64,000 bases of DNA, taken from contig RBNI01000006.1 in NCBI GenBank assembly GCA_003990745.1, positions 1 through 64,000 on the forward strand, read 5' to 3'. This document shows, in pieces, positions 23,486 through 33,699 of the stretch (position 1 is the stretch's first letter; every line of letters begins with the position of its first letter). The stretch comes from Jimgerdemannia flammicorona (lineage: Eukaryota; Mucoromycota; Endogonomycetes; Endogonales; Endogonaceae). The notes beneath the pieces are model-generated. The model did no database searches and was not told the DNA's origin. It worked only from the letters and a program-made list of their open reading frames with translations. Made by a program: the position numbers and the translations under genes.

Positions 23486-23701
23486 GATTTAGGGACGTAC
23501 TCATTGAGAGATAACTCCCGAGTTGTCATTCAACACTTGCATAAGCAAGTGGAAGCGTAACTCCTAAGCGTGATTTGCCGTTCGTTCAAAGAACCACAAA
23601 CAAAACGAAGTTTCTGCACAGATTTAGGGACGTGCTCATTGAGAGATAACTCCCGAGTTGTCATTCAACACTCGCATAAGCAAGTGGAAGCGTAACTCCT
23701 A
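23486..23701 (+). repeat. Direct repeat, two 81-bp copies 135 bp apart
   Basis: 23486-23566 and 23621-23701 are nearly identical (two differences seen), starting gatttagggacgt and ending cgtaactccta. The 54 bases between them are unrelated. CpG is kept. It may be part of a larger repeat unit or a duplicated regulatory region. Confidence 0.85.
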
Positions 23702-23997
23702 GACTATTTCACCAGCAAGGAGAGTGCTGATAGAGAATGCAAAAACTTGTATAAGTCTGTGTTGTTCCAACAGCTGTCGTAATACTATTATTACTCTGAA
23801 CTAATAAATAGACAATCTATAATTTATATTTTTTTATAATACCTAATTTAAAATGTATGTTAGATTTAATTTTAATTATTTTTAACTCTCAGAGTTAGTT
23901 ATAAGTAAGATCAAAATAGATAAAAAGTATGTCTAAAAGGCTATTATTAAAAATATTTTTATTTTTACCAAACTATTTTAATTTGAGATTTATTTAT

Positions 23998-25527
23998 TGT
24001 CACTGAGTTCTTCAAATACATCAGATTCTCTTCAAGGTGTATCTCTTAGACTAACTCAAGTTTGTTATAAGTAAGTTCTTATTGGAGTGCCTTCCCAAGG
24101 TCTTATAGTCCTCAAACTTCTTATCTTTAACTGTCTTGTTATCTCTTAGATTGCTTGCAAGGAAGTGTGTATAAGTGAAACCAGAACTGACTTTATTTCA
24201 GAGGAAATATGAGAGATATTTATATAAAATATAATTCAATGATTGCTAAGATATAAAGCTAAATATAAACTCCAATAACTAAAACTACTAAGTTCCAGGG
24301 TCGGTACTGATAGTTGTACAGGTTCAGGATGCTGGCATTATCCAGTGTCATATCAAAATGCCAGTGCTGGAACAATTTCGCATCACCTCAGAATACCAGT
24401 GCTGGCATTATCTGGTGTTACATGAGAATACTGGTACTGGCATTATCCAGTGTAACAAAGAACTTAGAGCAGAAAGTTCAGGACCATGGGGGCTTCATCA
24501 TCATCATCATCACTGAAGGAGATGAGATCTGCAAATTTGTCATGCAGATCATGCGTTTTGCATACTTTAGATATGTCATGCGGGATGACATCATCGATGA
24601 TGTCATCATGTTCGGCTGTGGCGGGGAAATCAGGAACAAGATTTGGAGCTCTCTAGTCTATGAGGTTCTCTTCTACAAAATAAGGAACAAATGTGGGGTC
24701 TTGGGGAGATCTAACCCGGATGCTTGGACCTTGGAATACTGAGATCAATCCTTGTAGGAATTGATCTGGGTTGTCCTGGAGGATAGGGTGCCAGAAGTCT
24801 TCTACTTCTTTGCTATTAAGAGTGATAGTGGACTGGGCTTCTGTAGCCACCCTGACTTCTAGTGCATTGATACAGCAGGATGACAGGTCTCTGAAATCTG
24901 AGACTCTAACATACTCTAAGTTGGGAATCAACCATAGTGCATGCCTGAAGATCTGATGGATCTTCTTAGCTATCCTTATTTCACGTCTATCTATGGGAGT
25001 AACATCTTGTAGCTCTTGGGTACTGGCCTGTGGGAACTCCTGGCAGAGGAGGTTTCCTATTTTGTACTCCTACCACATTTGGAGGCATTCAGTAACAATG
25101 GTGATCCTTGTTTCCATTTCACGGTGGTAGAGAATGAAGTGATAAGGGTCTGCAGTACCCAGGTAGACACTAGGAGTCCTTCTTGAGTGGGTCCCCATAG
25201 CTCTTCTGATGTTTTAGAACATCCTTTCTTCAACTGAGGTGCCTTGGTGGTTCCTTGACCTTGAGGTTTGGTAGGCAGTAGGCATTTTATTTATAGTAAG
25301 TCTTTGAGCTATTTTGGGATTAGTGGTTCTTATTGGTTACTGCTACTACGGTTCCTTGATCCTTCTTTTATATTCTTCAGGATACTTATACTGTGGTCAC
25401 AATGACTCACAGTTGGTCATTATTACTCATCTTGTATGCTGTATAATCTTCTTGTGCTCCGATCTGGTGGCTTACAAGGAAAGACTGTCTCCTGTGCTGA
25501 TGTCATCATTCTGAGGTCACTGTTACA
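23998..25527 (-). repeat. 3' LTR of gypsy-A copy 1
   Basis: 1530 bp, TGTAACAGTGACC...CTCAGTGACA in element orientation. The LTR reading frame begins with ATG at 25285, 242 nt in, as in the 5' LTR, but is interrupted by stops; open pieces include 24931-24653. Many differences from the 5' LTR show that insertion was not recent. Confidence 0.9.
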
Positions 25528-25539
25528 TCTTTCTCCTGA
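25528..25539 (-). promoter_or_regulatory. Polypurine tract of gypsy-A copy 1
   Basis: In element orientation, AGGAGAAAGA directly precedes TGTAACAG of the 3' LTR. The same tract is at 54511-54520 in copy 2. Confidence 0.65.
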
Positions 25540-25889
25540 ATAAGGATCTTCCTGAGCATCCTTATTCATTAGTCCAGTCCTGAAAAATTTGCTGATTCCA
25601 TAACCTCTGGTAAGGGGTTAAAAAGTAGTGTTTATGGGCTGGTGTCTTCTCTTTGTATTTTGGTGTGATGGTGAAGGGTCACTCCCTTCATATAGAGCAA
25701 GGACCTGATTCTGATCTTGACCAATCAGTTGACAGTTTGAACTCCTCTGACTTCGAAAGTCTCATGAATGAGTAGTTGCCAGTGCCGTATCCCTTAGAGA
25801 ATGGTCCAGACAGATAGCCTGCTAGTCACAGGACATACTGTTACAATTCGCAGACTAGAACCTTACAGGCGGTCATCATATTTTGCTTC

Positions 25890-27095
25890 TCTTGTATAGG
25901 TTCGTGGTATTTCTTGAGTCTGTTCCTATATATTATAGTAGACAGTATGGTCCCTGAGATTTTTCTAAGCCAGAAGGTGGTTCCCTTGATATCTTGCACA
26001 TAGAAGGGTCCTTCCCATTTGGGCTCCAGTTTTCATAACTATGAGGCTTCTACCATATTTCAATATAGTAGAATCTTTTCTCCAATTCAGATGGGTTCTA
26101 GGGCCTTGTGATTCTTTTTCACATTCTTCCTTATCAGTGCTTGTGACTTGGTAATATAATCTTCAGCCTTCTTCCTGATTTGGTGTAGTCTCCAGATTTC
26201 TGCATCAACTCATCTCCAAGTTAGGTCTAGATTTGTAGCTGAGGTTCCATCAGAATCTTCTTCTCTGAAGAGCAGCTCTCTTGGGGTAAAATGTGTACTC
26301 TGTGACCATATATCTTGTAGGATAGAGAGAGTGATTGAGAGATAGTTATCCCAATTCTCATATATCTCTGAGATCTTCGCTAGGATGTTCTTGAGGGTCT
26401 TGTTGGTTCTTTCTGTCTGTCTATTTTCTTGAGGATAGTATACAGTGGTCTTGATGTGCTGAATCTTGTATTTCTGATATATTATCTCATAGAATTTATT
26501 GACAAATTCTGTGCTGTAGTCTGTGGTGATTTGCTTCAGTGTCTTGTAGTGGCAGATGATTTCTCAGTACAAGAAGTTGGCTATAGAGAGGGCATTGGCT
26601 TCTTGTAATGCTCCTACCTCTATCCATTTGGTAAAGAGGTCTACAATAACTATAATATAGCAGTTTTCTGATAGTGTTACTGGTAGTAGTCCAATGATAT
26701 CCATTATGATGTGATAGAAGGGGATAGGCTCAATTCTTGATTACCTGGGTGCCTGGTCTTACTGATCTTGTTTCTGTTTTTGACACTTGTCACACTCTTT
26801 GACAAATTGGTGCAGGTCTTCTTCCATCTTGAGCCACCACATGGTTCTTCTTACCTTATCATATATGTTGGTTCCTCCTAAGTATCCTTGCTCATATACT
26901 TTCTTCATTACTTGATACTTCTTGTATTTGGATATTACTAGCTTTTCTCCTTTTCTGAGTGTAGTGTTGTCTAATTTAAACTGTTTCCAAGTCCAGTTGA
27001 TGATAGTGATTGTCCAGGGTTCAAGGTGGTTGGGCATCTTCCACTGCCCAAGATAGCTGATTAATCTATAGTATAGCTCCTTATTCATGTTGAAT
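25890..27095 (-). pseudogene. Gypsy-A copy 1 integrase
   Basis: The N-terminal zinc region ends ECDKCQKQK. The core shows MDIIGLLPVT (first Asp), TDYSTEFVNKFYE (second Asp) and QENRQTERTNKTLKN (Glu). A C-terminal GPF/Y-type block reads LEPKWEGPFYVQDIKGTTFW. The open part is 27214-26759; after it stops appear every 20-60 codons. The frame is one base off from RT/RNase H. It would join element cDNA to the genome. Confidence 0.85.
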
Positions 27096-28590
27096 GGTCT
27101 TGATGGGGGTGTTTTGGGGTGTCCTTGAGAGTGCATCAGCATTGATGTTGGTCTTTCCTGAGTGGTGCTTGACAGTACAGTCATACTCTTGCAGCCTGTA
27201 GATCCATCTGGCATATATTTCTTTGGAGTTCAGAGTGTGGAATAGCCAGGCAAGAGCAGAATAGTCTGTTTGAATGGTGAAGTGTTTCTCAGCTAGGTAG
27301 TAGTGGAACTTGTCTACTGCCCAGACTACTGCTAAGTATTCAAGCTTGCATGACTCATAGTTCTGTTCTACTCTGCGGATACCTCAGCTTGTATAGGAGA
27401 TGACATATTCATGTCCATCTTTCTTCTGAGCTAGGACTGCTCCAAGTCCTATAGCACTTGCATCTATCTGTAGGATGAATTCTAGGTTCCAGTCTGGTCT
27501 TCTGAGGATGGGTGCTTGGGTCAATCTGGTCTTGAGTTCATTGAAGATTTCTTGGCACTCCTTGGTCCATTCAAATTTGGTCTCCTTCTTCAGTAGCTCA
27601 TAAATAGGTGCTGCAATGTTGGAGTATCCTTTGATGAATCTTCTGTAGTAGCTGGCCAGTCCAAGGAAGGCATGGACTTCTGTAGTTGTTCTGGGTCTTG
27701 GATAGGCTGCAACAGCCTCGATCTTCATGGAGTCTGTATGGATTCTGGTCTGGTTGATGAGGTATCCTAGGTAGGCAATTTCTTGAGCAGCAAACTTGCA
27801 TTTCTTGGGCTTGATGTAGAGGCCATACTCCTTGAGCCTCTTGAGGGCTAGCTGTATGTGATTGACATGTTCCTGTACAGTATTGCTGAAGATGATCACA
27901 TCATCAATATAGACAAAGAGCCATTTTCCAATCTCATTGCTGAAGACTCTGTTCATCATTCGCTGGAAACTTGCTGGGGCATTGCACATTCCAATTGGCA
28001 TTCGCAGATAGATATAGGTGTCATCAGATGTAATGAAGGCTGATTTCTCACTGACATCTTAAGTGAGACCAATCTGATGGAAGTCTGAGAATAGATCCAA
28101 AGTGGTGTAGTATTTGGCTTTGCTTCTAAGGGTGGTAAGGATTTCTTGAATATTTGGCAAGGGCTGCCTATCCTTCTTGGTAATGGCATTGAGCTTCCTG
28201 TAGTCAATGCAGAGTCTTGGTGCAAACTCTCCAGGCTTGCTTCCTTTCTTCAGGGCTAGGACAATGGGTGAGGCCCAGGGGCTGATAGCTTACTTAATGA
28301 TTCTGGCTTCTTCCATTTCCTTGAGTTCTGCTCACAGCCACTCTCTGTAGGCAGGTGGTATGGGTCTGGCTTTCTGGTAGATGGGCTTGGTATCACTAGT
28401 GTCAACTTCATGATAGTACTTGGGTTCTTGATTGTGGATATCTCTAAAGTCTGTAGCAAGTACTCCTTCATTCTGGTACAGGATCTTGAGAAGTTGTTCC
28501 TCCAGAGGAAAGTTTTCTCCAATGGTATATATGTACTTGTTCTGGTCCTTGTCTTTCTTATACTCAAGTTTGGTAATCTTAGTGGCAGTA
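27096..28590 (-). pseudogene. Gypsy-A copy 1 reverse transcriptase and RNase H
   Basis: RT: APRLCIDYRKLNAITKKDRQ, then LRMPIGMCNAPASFQRMMNR and the intact catalytic box FVYIDDVIIFSNT. RNase H: ILQIDASAIGLGAVLAQKKD, FTIQTDYSAL, ending TNINADALSRTPQNTP. The longest open piece is 28001-27384. A few stops (TAA or TGA at former Gln, Arg or Trp codons) interrupt it. The catalytic residues seen are kept. Confidence 0.9.
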
Positions 28591-28960
28591 TAGGCTCCTC
28601 TTTCAGTAGATCTAAAGCCTTGTTCTCCTCTCTTGGTCTTGATGAGTTCAATGGCTTCAATGATCTTGGGCTTCTTGATTTCGTGAATCAGCATCTGGCC
28701 AATCCTGTCATGCTTCTTGACTTCGAAGGGGGTGGTGTGATTGTGATTTCTGACTATGAGGAAGATCTCACCAGTGTAATCAGGGTCAATTACTCCTCCT
28801 TCAACTGAGATTTCACTTTTGGCCAGACTGCTCCTGGTCTTGATAATTCCGGCATAGTTTTCTGGTAACTTGACTCCAATTCTAGTGCCAAGTAGAGTGG
28901 TGGTCTGTGGTTTGAGGGTAGCATCTTGAATACTAGCAAGGTCTATTCCTATGGCTTCTT
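28591..28960 (-). pseudogene. Gypsy-A copy 1 dUTPase domain
   Basis: All five motifs of trimeric dUTPases occur in order: an AGxDL-like LASIQD region near 28945, KTRSSLAKS-type motif 2, a DPDYTGEIFLIVRN motif 3, KKHDRIGQMLIHEI motif 4 and RGEQGFRSTERG motif 5. The domain lies between protease and RT in the same frame. It would hydrolyse dUTP to dUMP and limit uracil in element cDNA. Such domains are known in some retroviruses and in some fungal Metaviridae. A stop splits the copy between motifs 3 and 4 or nearby frames; copy 2 keeps motifs 2-5 in one open frame. Confidence 0.85.
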
Positions 28961-29399
28961 CAGTCTTGTATTCTGGGATCTTGGCTTTGAGGTGAAACTT
29001 CTTGACCTTGAGGGTGATGTCTGATTCTTATTCCTCCTCATCATCACTATCAGCTTGAAGCTCTGGGGGCTGGTCATCTTCTTCAGCTTTCCTTTTTACT
29101 TCAGCGGCTTCTTGCTCATGTTTCTATTGGTAGATTTTCCTGACTTCACTGATATAGGACCAGCAGTCATTCAGGTGTTCAGAGTAGTACATTCTAGTAC
29201 CATGGGGGCATCTTCCTTGAGGGGTATAGCTATCAATAATCTTGTTGTACCACTGCTCATCTGTGAGCTTGGGTGTCTTGCTCTTGTTCTTGTTCACCGA
29301 GTGCATGAAGACCTCTGTGTCTTCTTCATCTCCTTCCTCTATGTCTGATAGGACTCCTTTGTGGACATTGATAGAGACTCATACCTTTCTCCCTCTGTA

Positions 29400-29876
29400 G
29401 TTGATCTGCATCTTCTGGGCATTGAGATCAATGATGGCCCTGGCCTTGTGAAGCTATTAGTTGTCAATGAGGATGTCATAGTTGGTGGCACTTGTAACAA
29501 TCACGTCTACTGGGATAGTAGCTCCTCCTATCTTAATGGGGACTTCTCAGATTTTGCCAAGAGGGATAACTTGTATACCATCTGCTGTGACATAGACCAT
29601 CTTGGTGGACTCTTCAATGTCCCAACCTAGGTGGTCAATTGCCTTCTTGCTCATGAGGCATCCTTCAGCACCAGTATCAATGATGGCATCAAAGATACAG
29701 TCTTTGATCTGGCAGGGAGTATAGGCTGATGTCTTGTACTGGTCTTCAGATTCTTCACCTGAGTTCTCGGATTCTTCCTGTGCATTGTGAGCTTCTACAA
29801 TCTTGTACTCTTGATTCTTGGCAGTAGTTGCAAGTCCTACTCTCAACTGCTGTCTGAAGGCAGGGACTTCAGCTAG
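29400..29876 (-). pseudogene. Gypsy-A copy 1 aspartic protease
   Basis: IFDAIIDTGAEGCLMSKKAI carries the D-T/S-G active site; the second conserved region reads NYDILIGNQWLHKA. The frame is the same as gag and separated from it only by a TAG (29874) that is CAG in copy 2, so gag and protease were one polyprotein. Confidence 0.85.
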
Positions 29877-31109
29877 CTATCCAAAGGTAGTATTGACCTT
29901 CTGTTTCTTGAGATCCTTGTAGATGTCATACTGGTGGATCTTGGTCTTGCACAGCTTCTGTTCCTTCTTGCTTTCACTTTCTCCTGAGACTGGAGTAGTG
30001 CCTTCAATAATTTGGCAGGCAGCTTTGTCTAACTCCATGTCTTGATCAATCTCCTCAAGTTGGGTCTTACTTTGAATAGTGATAGCTGGGGTCTTCTTTG
30101 GTCTTCCAACTGGCTTGCTGTTGCTCTTCTTGTTATAGGGCTTAGACTGGGTTCTGGTACCTTCAGTAGCAGGGTAGAATTTGAGCTCCTCATAGTATTC
30201 TTCATCATCAGTGTTACCAATCTCCTTGATGACTACTGTATTGGTTTTTTCTCTAGTTCTGCTAGTATTACTTGGTTGGGCTTTGCGTCTTGTTTTGATC
30301 ATACAATTCTTTGCATAGTGGCCTTCTTCTCTATATCTGAAGCATATGATATTATTGCTTTCTTCTGTAGCAGCTGCAAATCTCTGTACTGGTCTCCTGT
30401 TCATGCTTCGGACTTCTCTAACAACATCACCAAGGTGTATAGTCATCTCGGCAAACTGCTTGGCAAGTTCTTCCACTGGATCAACTTTGGCTGTCTTGGG
30501 GGTAGGTAGGGTTGGTTGTCTGTTTATGACTGTAGCAGGTAAGATACTAGTTGGCTTTGATGGCTCCATCTTGATACTAGTTATTTTCTCTATTGAGTGT
30601 TCGACAGGGTGTCTGGCAGTCCAATATCTCTGTGCAAAGACCACTTTCTGATCAAGGGTCAGTGCAGCTAGGGTAGACCAGATTGCTAGGGCAATTTCAG
30701 GGTGAACTCCTTTGAGGAAAGTTGAATTCGCTATTTGTTCCTTGAGGCAGTTATCATAGCCAGCCAAGACAATCTGGTGGCAGATTTGGGTATAGAATGA
30801 GTTGGGATCTTCACTAAGTCCCTGGCAGATAGTATTGAGTTGATTCTTGAGAGCTTGCTTGATCTCTTCGATATAATATATTGTTCTGAGGAAGACCTTC
30901 ATGTTGATAAGTTTGGCTGCACCAGCATCAGCAATGGTGGCTGCATTGAACTTATCTCTAGCAAGTCCTCTGAGGCTGACTGGTAGAAGGGCCAATTGAG
31001 CATCTAAACCAAGGGCTCGTATGGCAGCGAATTGTTCAAAGTCTTCAATGAAGATCAGGATTGACTCTTCAGTAGTATATCTATAGAATGTGGGGGGATG
31101 CATTTCCAT
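29877..31109 (-). CDS. Gypsy-A copy 1 Gag
   Basis: A 410-codon open frame starting MEMHPPTFYRYTTEESILIF, close to the start of Gag proteins of this type (about 120 nt after the primer site). The N-terminal 200 residues are helical (LRGLARDKFNAATIADAGAA). A CCHC zinc knuckle is expected at about residue 255-268, but reads C-F-R-Y-R-E-E-G-H-Y-A-K-N-C, so the second Cys is Tyr. The C-terminus is basic and acidic by turns. It would coat the element RNA. The ancestral frame continued into protease. Confidence 0.9.
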   Translation of the reverse strand: MEMHPPTFYRYTTEESILIFIEDFEQFAAIRALGLDAQLALLPVSLRGLARDKFNAATIADAGAAKLINMKVFLRTIYYIEEIKQALKNQLNTICQGLSEDPNSFYTQICHQIVLAGYDNCLKEQIANSTFLKGVHPEIALAIWSTLAALTLDQKVVFAQRYWTARHPVEHSIEKITSIKMEPSKPTSILPATVINRQPTLPTPKTAKVDPVEELAKQFAEMTIHLGDVVREVRSMNRRPVQRFAAATEESNNIICFRYREEGHYAKNCMIKTRRKAQPSNTSRTREKTNTVVIKEIGNTDDEEYYEELKFYPATEGTRTQSKPYNKKSNSKPVGRPKKTPAITIQSKTQLEEIDQDMELDKAACQIIEGTTPVSGESESKKEQKLCKTKIHQYDIYKDLKKQKVNTTFG

Positions 31110-31211
31110 CTTGTCTTGAATTCTTGCAGGGGTGACTCTTGTAGTCAGGGTAGTTGTTGTGGGGGTTGTTCATTTTTCAGCTTGAAAGTGAGGGATTTGT
31201 CTTGAATCACC

Positions 31212-31229
31212 AGCCAATAGGCACCAAGT
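31212..31229 (-). promoter_or_regulatory. Primer binding site of gypsy-A copy 1
   Basis: Element orientation: TTGGTGCCTATTGGCTGG follows the LTR end (…TGTGACA, then AC). TGG at the start fits pairing with a tRNA CCA end. The tRNA was not identified. Copy 2 has TTGGCACCTATTGCCTGG. Confidence 0.6.
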
Positions 31230-31695
31230 TGTCACATAGTAGTTGCTGAGTCCTTCAAATATGCCAGATTCTCTTCAAGGTGTATCTCTTAGACTAACTC
31301 AAGTTTGTTATAAGCAAGTTCTTATTGGAGTACCTTTCCAAGGTCTTATAGTCCTTAAACTTCTTATCTTTAACTGTCTTATTATCTCTTAGATTGCTTG
31401 CAAGGAAGTATGTGTAAGTGAAACCAGAACTGACTTTATTTCAGAGAAAATAAGAGAGATATTTATATAAAATATAATTAAGATATAAAGCTAAATATAA
31501 ACTCTAATAACTAAAACTACTAAGTTCCAGAGTCAGTACTGATGGTTATACAGGTTCAGGATACTGTTATTATCCAGTATCATATCAAAATGCCAGTACT
31601 GGAACAATTTTGCATCACCTCAGAATACCAGTGCTGGCATTATCTGGTGTTATATGAGAATACCAGTGCTAGCATTATCCAGTGTAACAAAGAAC

Positions 31696-32514
31696 TTAGA
31701 GCAGAAAGTTCAGGACCATGGAGGCTTCATCATCATCATTATCACTGAAGGAGATGAGATCTACAAATTCATCATGCAGGTCACGCATTTCATGTACTTC
31801 AGGTATGTTGCACAGGATGATGTCATTGATGATGTCATCACGTTTGGCTGTGGCAGGGAAATCAGGAACAAGATCTGGAGCTCTCCAGTCTATGAGGTTC
31901 TCTTCTACAAAATAAGGAACAAATGTGGGGTCTTGGGGAGATCTAACCCAGATGCTTGGGCCTTGGAATACTGAGATCAATTCTTGCAGAAATTGATCTG
32001 GGTTGTCCTGGAGGATAGGGTGCCAGAAGTCTTCTACTTCTTTGCTATTGAGGGTGATAGTAGACTGGGCTTCTGTAGCCACCCTGGCTTCTAGTGCATT
32101 GATATAGTGGGATGACAGATCTCTGAAATCTGAGACTCTAACATACTCCAAGTTGGAGATTGACCATGGTATATGCCTGAAGATCTGATGGATCTTAGCT
32201 ATCCTCATTTCACATATATCCATGGGAGTAGTATCTTGTAGCTCTTGGGTACTAGCCTGTGGGAACTCCTGGCAGAGGAGGTTTCCTATTTCATACTCCT
32301 GCCACATTTTGAGGTATTTGGTAGCAATGGTGATCCTTGTTTCCATTTCACAGCAGTAGAGAATGAAGTGATAAGGGTCTGTAGTACCCAGGTAGACACT
32401 AGGAGTCCTTTTTGAGCAGATCCCCATGGCTCTTCTGATGTCTTGAAACATCCTTTCTTTAACTGAGGTGTCTTGGTGGTTTCTTGACCTTGAGGTTTGG
32501 TGGGCAGCAGGCAT
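31696..32514 (-). CDS. LTR-A-encoded protein, 272 aa, intact frame
   Basis: ATG at 32514 lies 242 nt inside the LTR and the frame runs 272 codons to the stop at 31696. Residues 20-120 appear folded (KERMFQDIRRAMGIC, YHFILYCCEMETRITIATKY, EYEIGNLLCQEF, KIHQIFRHIPWSISNLEYV). A middle block reads EARVATEAQSTITLNSKEVE and DFWHPILQDNPDQFL. The C-terminus is acidic (SFSDNDDDEASMVLNFLL). No known domain is recognised. Decayed copies at the same place occur in four other LTRs (ATG near 25285, 54268, about 61747 as ATA, and 62666). It shares order and spacing of motifs with the LTR-B protein. This is the only copy with no stop, although other ORFs of the element are broken. Confidence 0.75.
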   Translation of the reverse strand: MPAAHQTSRSRNHQDTSVKERMFQDIRRAMGICSKRTPSVYLGTTDPYHFILYCCEMETRITIATKYLKMWQEYEIGNLLCQEFPQASTQELQDTTPMDICEMRIAKIHQIFRHIPWSISNLEYVRVSDFRDLSSHYINALEARVATEAQSTITLNSKEVEDFWHPILQDNPDQFLQELISVFQGPSIWVRSPQDPTFVPYFVEENLIDWRAPDLVPDFPATAKRDDIINDIILCNIPEVHEMRDLHDEFVDLISFSDNDDDEASMVLNFLL

Positions 32515-32594
32515 TTCATTTGTGGTAAGTCTTTGAGCTATTTTGGGATTAGTGGTTCTTATTGGTTGCTGCTACTGTGGTTCCTTGATCCTTC

Positions 32595-32601
32595 TTTTAT
32601 A
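32595..32601 (-). promoter_or_regulatory. TATA-like box of LTR-A
   Basis: TATAAAA in element orientation lies 81-87 nt before the ATG at 32514; the same stretch is kept in the LTRs at 54345, 61826 and 62581. It would place transcription start just upstream of the LTR reading frame. Confidence 0.45.
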
Positions 32602-32756
32602 TTCTTTAGGATACTTGTACTGTGGTCACAATGACTCACAGTTGGTCATTATTGCTCATCTCGTATACTGTATAATCTTCTTGTGCTCCAATCTGGTGGC
32701 TTGCAAGGAAAGGCTGTCTTCTATGCTGATGTCATCATTCTGGGGTCACTGTTATA

Positions 32757-33000
32757 ATATCTAAGCTTCATCTTATATAGCTTATATAATAATATTATTA
32801 TTTATAAGTAAAGTACTATATTTTTCTCTACTTTTTTATATTAGTAATCTATAGATATTTCTATAACTTTGTTATTATAGATAAAAAGTTTTGTTACTGA
32901 TAAAAGGAATATCCATTGCTATAAAAAATTTTCTCATTTCTATAAAATCTATAGTTGTAATAATAATAGTAGTAGTAATTCTAGCTTGAGCTAATAAATT
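32757..33000 (-). pseudogene. Copia RNase H C-terminal remnant
   Basis: In minus orientation one reads RKFFIAMDIPFISNKTFYL, then NNKVIEISIDY, KKVEKNIVLYL and LLYKLYKMKLRY, matching by position the end of Ty1/copia RNase H (…LRxLLxELG…, DNxxAI, KHIDIRYHFIR, ADILTKPL). It contains stops and is very AT-rich. It ends exactly at the outer edge of LTR-A, as does the remnant at 61984. Confidence 0.55.
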
Positions 33001-33690
33001 TTTTTTTTTTTCCTAGTTTCAGTAGAATATATCTTTGACTCTCTATTAAATATACTAAATTCTCTATAGTTTGTATAAGTGAATGTTAATTCTACAGATA
33101 GTACATACTTTTGCTCATTACAATTGTAAAGTATTAGCTATTTCTATAGCTGAAAATTTCCATAATAAAGTTGATTAATGTTTGCTAACTAATAATTACT
33201 ATTCTTAATTCTTTAATAATATTAATAGACTAATATTATTGTTGCTAATTATATTCTGAATATGAAAGTTTTCTATTATCTATCTTAGTAATATGTTTAG
33301 AGTAACAAAGATGATATTTTATAAATATTTTGTAAAATTCTATATTAAGTCCAAAAAACTTTAGTTTATTAATACTTTCTTTCAATACTAAAGTCTATAG
33401 TCCTGATGGTTTCTTACTTTTAAATATCTAATTTGTTGAAAAATTATATATACTAAAAATAGTAATTATCTTATTGATATAGAGATATTAAAAAAATATT
33501 ATTAGTGATCTTTTTCTCATTTATATATATCTATCTATCTATCTCAAATAATATATACTTTATAATGTTATTTAATAATTTTCTCAAAATTTATAATATA
33601 TAAAGTATCTAATTATTATTATTAATTATAGATATTAGTAATATCTATAATTTAAATAATAGGTAAATATAGAAAAGCAGTAGAATAAGA
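33001..33690. other. AT-rich region, no gene seen
   Basis: Very AT-rich with T runs (33000-33012) and short TA repeats (33530-33545). It may continue the copia remnant, but no motif could be read with confidence. Confidence 0.4.
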
Positions 33691-33699
33691 GAATAGTGA

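Larger units (their letters stand above)
23998..32756 (-). mobile_element. Ty3/gypsy retrotransposon family A, copy 1 (8.76 kb, both LTRs)
   Basis: Order on the minus strand: 5' LTR (32756-31230) with its own ORF, primer site, gag, protease, dUTPase, reverse transcriptase, RNase H, integrase, polypurine tract, 3' LTR (25527-23998). RT before integrase makes it gypsy type. Gag through RNase H share one frame; integrase is offset by one base. Only a few stops per domain remain, so it is much less decayed than gypsy-B or gypsy-C. No chromodomain was seen. The five bases on either side (tttat and atatc) do not match, so the target duplication is mutated or the element is recombinant. Confidence 0.92.
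31230..32756 (-). repeat. 5' LTR of gypsy-A copy 1
   Basis: 1527 bp. It differs from the 3' LTR by scattered transitions and a short insertion near the inner edge (the ATAGTAGTTG region at 31236-31245). The outer edge is mutated to TATAACAG. It contains the intact LTR reading frame and is preceded directly by a copia remnant at 32757. Confidence 0.9.

Noticed and set aside
25560..25890. Chromodomain at the end of gypsy-A integrase
   Set aside because: The sequence after the GPF/Y-like block (LKKYHEPI) shows no aromatic-cage pattern like the one in gypsy-B.
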